Shown piece after piece: positions 29,183-36,551 of a stretch of 64,000 nucleotides of DNA. The translations under genes and the position numbers were made by a program. Under the pieces are notes generated by a model. The model saw only the letters and a program-made list of their open reading frames with translations, was not told the origin of the DNA and searched no databases. How positions within the stretch are numbered: the stretch's first letter is position 1; every line of letters starts with the position of its first letter. Source of the DNA: Aurantibacter crassamenti (lineage in GTDB: Bacteria; Bacteroidota; Bacteroidia; Flavobacteriales; Flavobacteriaceae); NCBI RefSeq assembly GCF_016811105.1, contig NZ_JAFBGM010000001.1, positions 434,001-498,000 of the forward strand, written 5' to 3'.

Positions 29183-30553
29183 TTATCGTATTCCAGCAGT
29201 AAAATCATCCGGAGCTAACTGTGGTTGATTTGTAGTACCCGAACCACCCGAATCATTATAAATTTCCCATTCATTGGCGTCAAAAACAGGATTGGCAATT
29301 GAAATATTAGACTTACGCAATGCTCGACCATCTTCAAATTCATGATTGGTATTCGAGCCATCTTCTCCAATAATTCCGAACGCATCAATTACTTTTCCAA
29401 ATGGATCTACCATCTGAAAATTGTCATCACCGTTAGAGTCCGCAGGACTATTATTACCCGCCACCATATCCGGAATAAATCCATAAACATTTATAAACTC
29501 TTCTTCGTTTGCCGCAATCACCAAAGTGCTTTCTGCTAAAATTTCATAATTTGATAAATCTATAGTTGAACCAATTTCAAGATTCTCATTTGTAAATCGA
29601 TTTAAATGCCAACCATTAAGTGAAATGGTTTTTGAGTTGGAATTATATAATTCTACAAATCGCGCTTCAGAATTATTATCTGGATCAGCAATCTCAGAAA
29701 TAAATATCTGTTCTGAAGTGAATTCATTTTCCAAACCAGTACATCGTGTTTGATTTAATTTTAAATCATCTAAGCTTCTAAATATTAATTGATAATTACT
29801 TTTATCTCTTACTAAAACTCCAGTTATTAATCCATTTTCTGATGGAATAGCTTCATTATGAAAATCAGAATACCCACTATTGAGCACAACCATTTCAGCA
29901 CCACTACAATCTATAATCGTACGCTCTGTTTCCTCTGTTTCAATTGCATAAGGAAGTCCTATTTCTTCTTTAATAAACTGTACATCTTTTAACTGAACTA
30001 AAGTATTATTTGGCAAATTCTTTAAATCGGAAATTTCCACTATTGTTGGTTCAAGTAATGCTCCATTTTCACAATCAATAAAAATATGTTGATTTACTTT
30101 TGCTGCTGGTAGCCTCCCAACGGACACATTTCCAAAAGAAGTAAAAGCACCACCAATTTTATAAACCTCATTACTCTTGCCAACATATAACCCTTTCAAT
30201 TTTATACTAATTTTACTTCCTAACGGATAAAACAAATAAGAATCACGAAAATCAATTTCAATTTGAAACCCTTCAGTTGGGTTATTCAATTTATCTTGAA
30301 AATGAAGCACACTAAAAAAGTTACCTGATATATCGCTTGAGATTACATATCCTTCAATTATTAAATCATCCTGAATCTGAATAGTTTCATCTTTATATAA
30401 ATTTTTTACATCTACGAACTTGCTGTTAGCTATAACATTTGAAGTACAGTTGCTTTCAGGTGGTTCGAAATTTCGCCCTTTCACGCAGCCAGTTACTAGC
30501 AATATAATTATCACCTGTATAATGACTTTTGTAAAAAGCAGTTTAACTCTCAT
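29183..30553 (-). CDS. DUF5689 / lamin-tail domain lipoprotein of a TonB-receptor locus
   Basis: The ATG at 30553 (456 residues) overlaps the TGA of the upstream TonB receptor by one base (TGATG), so translation is coupled. Lipobox LLVTGC is followed by an OB-like DUF5689 domain at about 55-275 (IIEGYVISSDISGNFFSVLHFQD, VQLKDVQF, LITGVLVRDKSNYQLIFR). A lamin-tail domain at about 285-410 (IFISEIADPDNNSEARFVELYN, LNGWHLNRFT, VDAFGIIGEDG) comes next. Lamin-tail domains occur with secreted nucleases and phosphatases and may bind nucleic acid or surfaces. It is probably an outer-membrane lipoprotein partner of the receptor. The divergent nuclease gene next door supports a role in using extracellular nucleic acid or phosphodiesters, which is inferred. 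Confidence 0.85.
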   Translation of the reverse strand: MRVKLLFTKVIIQVIIILLVTGCVKGRNFEPPESNCTSNVIANSKFVDVKNLYKDETIQIQDDLIIEGYVISSDISGNFFSVLHFQDKLNNPTEGFQIEIDFRDSYLFYPLGSKISIKLKGLYVGKSNEVYKIGGAFTSFGNVSVGRLPAAKVNQHIFIDCENGALLEPTIVEISDLKNLPNNTLVQLKDVQFIKEEIGLPYAIETEETERTIIDCSGAEMVVLNSGYSDFHNEAIPSENGLITGVLVRDKSNYQLIFRSLDDLKLNQTRCTGLENEFTSEQIFISEIADPDNNSEARFVELYNSNSKTISLNGWHLNRFTNENLEIGSTIDLSNYEILAESTLVIAANEEEFINVYGFIPDMVAGNNSPADSNGDDNFQMVDPFGKVIDAFGIIGEDGSNTNHEFEDGRALRKSNISIANPVFDANEWEIYNDSGGSGTTNQPQLAPDDFTAGIR

Positions 30554-33282
30554 CAAAAACTATACGCTACATTTAAAAAATAAGTACGACCATAACCATA
30601 CCAATATTTTGGTGCAAAAGATGGTGTACCGCTTAAATTATCCTGTTTTAATTGTCCGTAATTTCCATTTCTACTTTGCTCATATCCTCCAGTTCTAAAA
30701 ACTTGATTAAATAGATTATTGATACTCATAAAAACACTGATATACTTTCCTTTTTTCAACCAAGACTTTCCTCCTACCACATTCAATAAATAAAAATTAT
30801 CTAATGGTTCTTGTTTTAATAACGCGTTTACGTTTTCTTCAGTAGCATCTATAAATGGCAACTCTGTTTCTGGATTAATATAAAAACTTGGTGTTCTTGT
30901 GATAGTAGAAATATTAGCATAATTCTTAGCTAAATAATTAGTGGTAGCAGAAACCCACCAATATTTTGGATCGCGATACTCAATACCAAATGCAAAAGCT
31001 TCTTGAGGTCCTTGTGCTAACCTGTAATCTTTAATAACAGCTTTACCTAAATCAATATTTCCCGTAGGATTTATCACGTCTTCTTCAGCACCAGCAGTAT
31101 CAAAATTAATTGAGACTGACGGATTACTAGCATATATAAATTTACCAATAGCTGATACAAAAGTTAGTTTCACCGCAGATGAAATTTGATATTCTAAACC
31201 AAGCTCAACACCAAAATGCAGCTTATCTAAATCAGTCAAAACCTCCTGTACAAAATCGGAACCAACCCCTGCATCTACAAAAAAGAAATTTACATCAGTA
31301 GTATTATCAAAGCGAGTGTAATACCCCGTAAATCTGCCGGTCAGTTTTGGTAAGCGCATAAAATAATTCATATCAAACGCTGAAATGGTTTCTTCTTTTA
31401 TCTCTGCTACGATTTGGTTATTTTCTCTTGGATTAATAAAAACATTCTGTAGTATTGGCGGTCGATTAGCATAATGAAAATTAGAAGTAAGCCAATGCCT
31501 TCCATTTACTTTATAATTTAAACCACCCTTAACACCAAGATTTAAAAAACTTAGCTTCTCACTTTTACCCAATGAATTATTTGGATATCGTTCGTTCTTA
31601 AAAAGTCCTTCTCGCTGGTAATTAGTATTTGAAAATGTTGCAGCAACAAATGCATTCCATTTCTTGTAATTATATTTCAATTGTGCAAAGGCATTCATTC
31701 GAGAAACATTATAAATAAAATGATAATTAAAAATTTCGTTCTTACGTTTATTTATTTCACCAATTGCATCACTCAAGGTATTTGAAAAGGGGTCTATATC
31801 TTCATGAAAATCAGCCCCCAATAAATCTTGAATTTGAGCATAGTTTTCTGAGTGTAGGTTTTTATAGGAACCACCAAAATCAATTTGAAATTGATCATTC
31901 AAACTTAGATTTGCGTTTGAACTAAATGAGAATTGACGATCAACAACTCTATCTTCATACAAGATGTAAGCAGCCTTAGGTAATGAATTTGCTGCATACA
32001 TACTTGGCCAATCTACTTGTGGGTTTTCAACGAAGCCTTGTTTTGCTAGGTTGGCACTTACAAAATTTGCACCTATAGTACTATTGATATAAAAACTTGG
32101 TAAGTATCGATAGTAGGTTGGATCAGGATTTGGAGCATTATAATACCCTAATCTTCCCTTAGATATTTCACCAAATTGATAAGAAATTCCGGATGTCACA
32201 TTCAATTTATCTGAAGTATAATAATGATTCAACATTAGTATAGGTTCAGCTATTTTACGTTCACGTGAATTTCTTATTTTACCGTTCTGTTCACCCCAAT
32301 ACGGATTGTATTTATTACCCACCATTTCATAAACCTCTTCTGTAATAGCAGAAGAACGACCTCTACGGTTACTCGCCAGAATACCAGTGAAGTTCACACT
32401 ATTTTTTTCATTGAATTCATATTCTAATCCACCAAAAAAAGAAAAAGCGTCATATAAAGTACCATTAATATAGCCTTGCTTTGCCCATCTTCTAGAACCT
32501 GAAACCGAGTAAGTTAAACCATTTTTTAGAAGCCCTGAACTGTAGGTAGCCATTAATCTACCAGTATAAGTTCTATTTGAAAAAGAAGTTGAAATCCTTG
32601 ATCCTGGTCGAAAACCTGAAGGCCTCATGTCAATATTTGTATTGCCCAAAATACCACCAAAAGTAAAATCTGAAGGTTGCAATGCGTTTGAAAACTGTTG
32701 ATTTCTTGTAACATCATTTAAGCCACCCCAGTTATTCCATTGGGGTCTACCGTCAAATAATTTGTTCATTGAAATACCATTTATAAGTACTTCACCTTCT
32801 CGTGAGTCATACCCTTTAACTCTAAAAAAAGCTTGTCCAAAATCAAAAGCTGCTCTAGTCAGAAAAACATCACGTGTGGCCTGTAGTAATGCCGAAGAAT
32901 TTGAATCAGCTTCTTCATCAAATAATTCAGATTCGGTAAGGCTAATTAAATTATCTGTACGTTCTTGAACAAGGTCTTTTTCTAAGTAAACGACACCAAT
33001 ATCTACTACATCATCCGCAACTATAACAGGAATATGTTTAACTACATAATCAATAGATGAGATATTTAATATGAATTCTCCTTTGGTAAGAACATGTAAT
33101 TCAAAATCACCAGAAATAGTAGATTGACAAGAAAATTTTGTTCCTGAAATGGAAATATAAACACTGATTATTGGTTCTTTCAAATGACTATCTAGCACTT
33201 TTCCTTTAATAAGAAAAGTACGCTGTGCCTTCAGCGTAGAAGTACTGAAAGCCAACAATAGAACAGCGAGAGTCAATCGCAT
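30553..33282 (-). CDS. TonB-dependent receptor with carboxypeptidase-like regulatory domain
   Basis: This 909-residue protein has signal peptide MRLTLAVLLLAFSTSTLKAQ. An N-terminal CarboxypepD_reg-like beta-sandwich spans about 24-105 (IKGKVLDSHLKEPIISVYIS). The plug contains FFRVKGYDSREGEVLINGISMN and GGLNDVTRNQQFS, and a long barrel ends in YFLNVAYSF. The barrel includes NVFINPRENNQI and the end-region GYGRTYF. It imports a ligand energised by TonB. Coupling to the DUF5689/lamin-tail lipoprotein downstream and to the divergent secreted nuclease suggests nucleotide, DNA or phosphate-bearing ligands. The ligand cannot be read from the sequence. Confidence 0.9.
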   Translation of the reverse strand: MRLTLAVLLLAFSTSTLKAQRTFLIKGKVLDSHLKEPIISVYISISGTKFSCQSTISGDFELHVLTKGEFILNISSIDYVVKHIPVIVADDVVDIGVVYLEKDLVQERTDNLISLTESELFDEEADSNSSALLQATRDVFLTRAAFDFGQAFFRVKGYDSREGEVLINGISMNKLFDGRPQWNNWGGLNDVTRNQQFSNALQPSDFTFGGILGNTNIDMRPSGFRPGSRISTSFSNRTYTGRLMATYSSGLLKNGLTYSVSGSRRWAKQGYINGTLYDAFSFFGGLEYEFNEKNSVNFTGILASNRRGRSSAITEEVYEMVGNKYNPYWGEQNGKIRNSRERKIAEPILMLNHYYTSDKLNVTSGISYQFGEISKGRLGYYNAPNPDPTYYRYLPSFYINSTIGANFVSANLAKQGFVENPQVDWPSMYAANSLPKAAYILYEDRVVDRQFSFSSNANLSLNDQFQIDFGGSYKNLHSENYAQIQDLLGADFHEDIDPFSNTLSDAIGEINKRKNEIFNYHFIYNVSRMNAFAQLKYNYKKWNAFVAATFSNTNYQREGLFKNERYPNNSLGKSEKLSFLNLGVKGGLNYKVNGRHWLTSNFHYANRPPILQNVFINPRENNQIVAEIKEETISAFDMNYFMRLPKLTGRFTGYYTRFDNTTDVNFFFVDAGVGSDFVQEVLTDLDKLHFGVELGLEYQISSAVKLTFVSAIGKFIYASNPSVSINFDTAGAEEDVINPTGNIDLGKAVIKDYRLAQGPQEAFAFGIEYRDPKYWWVSATTNYLAKNYANISTITRTPSFYINPETELPFIDATEENVNALLKQEPLDNFYLLNVVGGKSWLKKGKYISVFMSINNLFNQVFRTGGYEQSRNGNYGQLKQDNLSGTPSFAPKYWYGYGRTYFLNVAYSF

Positions 33283-33296
33283 TTTTGGTTAGTGTT

Positions 33297-33311
33297 CTGG
33301 TTAGCAACCAG
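33297..33311. promoter_or_regulatory. Inverted repeat in the leader of the TonB receptor gene
   Basis: CTGGTTAGCAACCAG is a perfect 6-bp inverted repeat with a 3-base spacer, 15 bases upstream of the receptor start. The half-site GGTTAG is repeated at 33288-33293. It is a candidate operator or a small leader hairpin. No family can be assigned. Confidence 0.35.
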
Positions 33312-33360
33312 ATACAATATACTGATTAACTATATATATTCTAAGAAAATACGCTCAAAA

Positions 33361-33394
33361 TTGAATGTTTTTTCGTTAATTGAATATTTTTTCG
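33361..33394. repeat. Near-identical 15-bp direct repeats just upstream of the nuclease gene
   Basis: TTGAATGTTTTTTCG (33361-33375) and TTGAATATTTTTTCG (33380-33394) differ at one base and start 19 bases apart. The second ends six bases before the nuclease ATG. The arrangement suggests a tandem activator or repressor site in the divergent promoter region. Confidence 0.4.
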
Positions 33395-33400
33395 CAGAAA

Positions 33401-34441
33401 ATGAAATCAAAATACATCATACTATTTCTGTTTTTTCCTTTCCTCTTTTTTGCTCAGGAAGAAACAAAGTACCATATAAGAACTATAGCGTTTTACAATG
33501 TTGAGAACCTATTTGACATAGAAAATGACACACTAATTTTTGATGATGACCGTACCCCTGACGGAAAAGATAATTGGACAATTAATCGTTATAATAAAAA
33601 AATAAAAGACCTAGCAAAAGTACTTTCTGAAATAGGGGTTGATGAAACAAATACTTCTCCAGATATTATCGGTTTAAGCGAAGTAGAGAATATTAAGGTT
33701 TTAGAAGACCTTGTAAATAATGAACTTCTTCGCAACAAAGGTTACCAAATAGTTCATTTTGATTCACCTGATGAAAGAGGTATCGACGTAGCTTTACTTT
33801 ATAAAGAATCGGCATTTTTACCTACCTCATTTGAAAGTCATCGCTTATTATTAATAAACGAAGATAATGAACGCAATTATACTAGAGATCAATTAGTAGT
33901 TGGTGGATTACTTGATGACGAACAAATGCATTTTATTATCAATCATTGGCCTTCTAGAAGTGGCGGAGAAGCAAGAAGTAAACCCAATAGAATGAAAGCT
34001 GCAAAATTGAACAAAAGAATTATTGATTCTTTACAAAAAACAGATTCATTTGCACGAATTATTAGCATGGGAGATTTGAATGATGACCCTACAGACGATA
34101 GCTTAAAAAAAATTCTAAAAACCACAGGAAAAAGTAATAATATAAATGACATCGATCTTTTTAACCCAATGGAAAAATTATATAAAAAAGGAATTGGCTC
34201 ATTGGCTTACCGAGACAAATGGAATCTATTTGATCAAATTTTCTTTACAGGGAACCTTCTAAATTCTGAAAACAATTATCATTTCTGGAAAGCTGGAGTT
34301 TTCAATCCGAATTACTTAATAACGAGAAAAGGTCAATACAAGGGTTATCCATTTCGTACGTATGCAGGGGGAAATTATGCGGGTGGTTACAGCGACCATT
34401 TTCCAGTATATATGTATTTGATTAAAGCAACTAAAAATTAG
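33401..34441 (+). CDS. Secreted endonuclease/exonuclease/phosphatase (EEP) family enzyme
   Basis: The ATG at 33401 opens a clear signal peptide (MKSKYIILFLFFPFLFFAQ), preferred over an upstream in-frame TTG; length is 346 residues. The EEP fold is seen in order: AFYNVENLFD, the metal ligand Glu in IIGLSEVEN, RGIDVALLY, NHWPSRSGGE with the catalytic His, MGDLNDDP (Asp/Asn), DQIFFTGNL and the closing GGYSDHFPVY with Asp-His. This resembles secreted nucleases or phosphodiesterases, not the cytosolic Xth at 14208. It is divergent from a TonB receptor and DUF5689/lamin-tail lipoprotein, with which it likely forms one functional locus for breaking down extracellular nucleic acid or phosphodiesters. 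The exact substrate is inferred. Confidence 0.88.
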   Translation: MKSKYIILFLFFPFLFFAQEETKYHIRTIAFYNVENLFDIENDTLIFDDDRTPDGKDNWTINRYNKKIKDLAKVLSEIGVDETNTSPDIIGLSEVENIKVLEDLVNNELLRNKGYQIVHFDSPDERGIDVALLYKESAFLPTSFESHRLLLINEDNERNYTRDQLVVGGLLDDEQMHFIINHWPSRSGGEARSKPNRMKAAKLNKRIIDSLQKTDSFARIISMGDLNDDPTDDSLKKILKTTGKSNNINDIDLFNPMEKLYKKGIGSLAYRDKWNLFDQIFFTGNLLNSENNYHFWKAGVFNPNYLITRKGQYKGYPFRTYAGGNYAGGYSDHFPVYMYLIKATKN

Positions 34442-34494
34442 AACAACTTCAATACCTACATTTTTAGTAACTTAGAAAAAACAAACTCAAAATT

Positions 34495-34755
34495 ATGCTT
34501 CAAAGATTTAGCCTTCTATTACTTTTAATTATATGTTTAATAAGTTGTGATGATGAATATGATGGTGGTGGCTGTGAAGAAGGTTATGTTCGGCAATATG
34601 GTGCGAACGGCACATCTTTCTGCGCAGAAGGCTTTGTAGCAGATAAAGTTAAAGAGTATCAAACTGGTGAAAGTTATTACCATCAAAATCATGGGCTAAT
34701 TACTTTATCAAATGATATTTGGGTGAACAAACACAATCAAATAATTGAGCCTTAA
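34495..34755 (+). CDS. Small lipoprotein of unknown function
   Basis: This 86-residue protein has a signal peptide and lipobox CLISC (Cys18) followed by DDEYDGGG. The mature part has two further Cys residues in GGCEEGYVRQYG and TSFCAEGFV, which could form a disulfide. I know no named domain. It lies 53 bases after the EEP nuclease on the same strand and may be co-transcribed. Confidence 0.7.
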   Translation: MLQRFSLLLLLIICLISCDDEYDGGGCEEGYVRQYGANGTSFCAEGFVADKVKEYQTGESYYHQNHGLITLSNDIWVNKHNQIIEP

Positions 34756-34811
34756 AAGTGTATTAAAAAGCTAAAGCCGTATTTAGTACAATTCCTTTAA
34801 TCAGAATAATT

Positions 34812-35267
34812 ATGATGAAAATTCGTCTGCTATTTATCACTATCTCATTAATAACGTTTTCAACTATTACTGCGCAAGAAAATGAAATTTCTCATCAGCA
34901 AAATGAAGAAATCACCAAATTAATAGCTAATTATTCTACTGCAAGAGAAACAAAAGATGCTGTACTACTTAAATCCATATTAACTGATGACATAGATCAA
35001 TTGGTTTCTTCTGGTGTGTGGAGAAAAGGTATTGCTATAGCTCTTGAAGGAATGCAGAATAGCACTAAGGTTAACCCTGGCGCAAGAACGTTGACAATTG
35101 ATACAATTCGTCATCTAAATTCAGAAAGTGCCATTGTAGACGCTAAGTATCAAATTGAAAACACTGATGGTTCAATACGTAAAATGTGGAGTACTTTTAT
35201 TGTTGTTAAAAGTAAAGATCTTTGGAAGATTGCTGCAATACGAAATATGCTGCCAGCTAAGCCTTAA
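34812..35267 (+). CDS. Secreted NTF2-like (SnoaL/DUF4440-type) protein
   Basis: This 151-residue protein has signal peptide MMKIRLLFITISLITFSTITAQ. The mature 128 residues fit the NTF2-like cone fold: an N-terminal helix (ITKLIANYSTARETKDAVLL), LTDDIDQLVSSGVWRKG, strands around RTLTIDTIRHLNSESAIVDAKYQI, and a closing FIVVKSKDLWKIAAIRNM. This matches the SgcJ/EcaC or DUF4440 pattern. The ligand or substrate is unknown. Its neighbours are other small secreted proteins. Confidence 0.8.
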   Translation: MMKIRLLFITISLITFSTITAQENEISHQQNEEITKLIANYSTARETKDAVLLKSILTDDIDQLVSSGVWRKGIAIALEGMQNSTKVNPGARTLTIDTIRHLNSESAIVDAKYQIENTDGSIRKMWSTFIVVKSKDLWKIAAIRNMLPAKP

Positions 35268-35273
35268 AAAAAA

Positions 35274-35299
35274 CACCTCCCTTTTTTTTAAGAGAGGTG
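35274..35299 (-). terminator. Hairpin terminator downstream of the DUF1080 lipoprotein gene
   Basis: CACCTC (35274-35279) pairs with GAGGTG (35294-35299), and the stem can be extended past one mismatch. On the minus strand it is followed by a run of eight T, so it ends minus-strand transcription. It probably also stops the convergent NTF2-like gene. Confidence 0.75.
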
Positions 35300-35311
35300 C
35301 CGTATTATTTT

Positions 35312-35932
35312 TTATAATTCAGTAAGCTGAATATTTTTCCACCGCACTTTAATACCACCACCATCGTGAATTTGAAGTGCAATAGAACCTTCACCAGCTC
35401 CTATTTTATCATCAGTAATAGTCATCATTTGTGTACCATTTAACCAAGACGTTACTGTAGCACCTTCAACACGTATTTTCATGGTATTCCACTCCCCCAT
35501 TTTAAGGGCTTTATCTTTTTCAGGTGCTGGCTTAATTAACCACCCTCTACCATAAGATTCATAAACTCCGCCTGTATCATGCCCCGGAGGTGCTACTTCT
35601 ACTTGCCACCCGCTAACTTTAGTACCATCAACAGTTGAACGAATAAAAACACCACTATTACCATTGGCTTCTTGCTTAAAGTCTAAGGTTAATTCAAAAT
35701 TTTTGTAATGCTCATTAGTACCAAGATAGCCATATCCTTTATCTGGTCCACTTTCACATACTAACAAACCATCTTCTGCATACCATTTTTCAGTCCCATA
35801 AATGGTCCATCCATCTAAATTATCGCCATTAAAAAGCGTTTTTTGATTTGTTGAATTGGCAACAGTTTGTGCTTTTGATTTACACGAAACAAATGCAATT
35901 GTTAGTGCTAAGAGGATAATAGTCTTTTTCAT
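35312..35932 (-). CDS. DUF1080 (3-keto-disaccharide hydrolase-type) lipoprotein
   Basis: This 206-residue protein has lipobox AFVSC (Cys18). The domain is the concanavalin-like DUF1080 fold: TLFNGDNLDGWTIYG, FELTLDFKQEANGNSGVFIRS, WQVEVAPPGHDTGGVYE, GEWNTMKIRVEGATVTSWLNG and GSIALQIHDGGGIKVRWKNI. Some family members hydrolyse 3-keto-glycosides in sugar breakdown. No 3-dehydrogenase or isomerase partner lies nearby, so the substrate is unknown. It is likely a periplasmic or surface lipoprotein. Confidence 0.9.
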   Translation of the reverse strand: MKKTIILLALTIAFVSCKSKAQTVANSTNQKTLFNGDNLDGWTIYGTEKWYAEDGLLVCESGPDKGYGYLGTNEHYKNFELTLDFKQEANGNSGVFIRSTVDGTKVSGWQVEVAPPGHDTGGVYESYGRGWLIKPAPEKDKALKMGEWNTMKIRVEGATVTSWLNGTQMMTITDDKIGAGEGSIALQIHDGGGIKVRWKNIQLTEL

Positions 35933-36001
35933 TTAAAGATTTATTTGAAATTAAAAATATATGTAGCAAAAATGCCCAGTGAACTAAGAAAATCTTTAGA
36001 A

Positions 36002-36460
36002 TCAATTAAACCATTGACCCCAAGGAATTCTACTTAGAAAAAATATAAGGCCTAATCCATAAAAAATTGCGATGGACTGAAATTTCTTATTGCCTTCAAT
36101 AAATTTCTTATGTCTAGACCAACCAATAGTTATTAAAATAATCGCCAAAATATTAATAAACGGATGCTCTACCGCCAATAATCTAGAAGCTGCATTCATA
36201 CCACCCATGCCTAAGGTCTTTACAGCATGAAAACCACTAGATGAGGTGAAATAAAGAACTAGACCTACTAATAACATAAGATGACTTAAAATCAGCGCAA
36301 AAAGACTAATTCTAAAGTCTCTTTCAGGTGTAAACATTTTATTGCTTATTAAACCATGAATAGCATTCACAACTGCCAAGATTAATATTGCTAACACAAA
36401 GTATGCTAAATAAGAATGTAGTGTTAAAAACCATCCGTAAGCGAGTTCATATTCTTGCAT
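36002..36460 (-). CDS. Four-helix conserved membrane protein
   Basis: The ATG at 36460 gives 152 residues; an in-frame TTG three codons upstream is less likely. Four membrane helices are visible at about 10-32, 48-69, 94-112 and 124-142, with His residues in LHSYLAYF, LSHLMLLVG, GFHAVKTL and VEHPFINIL. Helix-borne His residues recall heme-binding cytochrome b-type bundles, and Bacteroidota homologues are sometimes named that way or, wrongly, as ribosomal protein L27. No partner complex is adjacent. Function unknown. Confidence 0.75.
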   Translation of the reverse strand: MQEYELAYGWFLTLHSYLAYFVLAILILAVVNAIHGLISNKMFTPERDFRISLFALILSHLMLLVGLVLYFTSSSGFHAVKTLGMGGMNAASRLLAVEHPFINILAIILITIGWSRHKKFIEGNKKFQSIAIFYGLGLIFFLSRIPWGQWFN

Positions 36461-36505
36461 AGTATTCAAATTTTGAGTGCTCTAAAAGTACTAAAATTTA
36501 GGCAT

Positions 36506-36531
36506 AAAAAACCCCGCATTTAGCGGGGTTT
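36506..36531 (-). terminator. Strong intrinsic terminator between the four-helix protein and TonB receptor genes
   Basis: AAACCCCGC and GCGGGGTTT pair perfectly around the loop ATTTA, followed on the minus strand by TTTAT. It lies 21 bases downstream of the TonB receptor's stop and ends that transcript before the next minus-strand gene. Confidence 0.9.
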
Positions 36532-36551
36532 ATAAAATTTTAATTTGTTAG

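Noticed and set aside
36002-36460. Name as ribosomal protein L27 or cytochrome b
   Set aside because: Four membrane helices exclude L27; helix histidines are suggestive but not enough for a cytochrome call.
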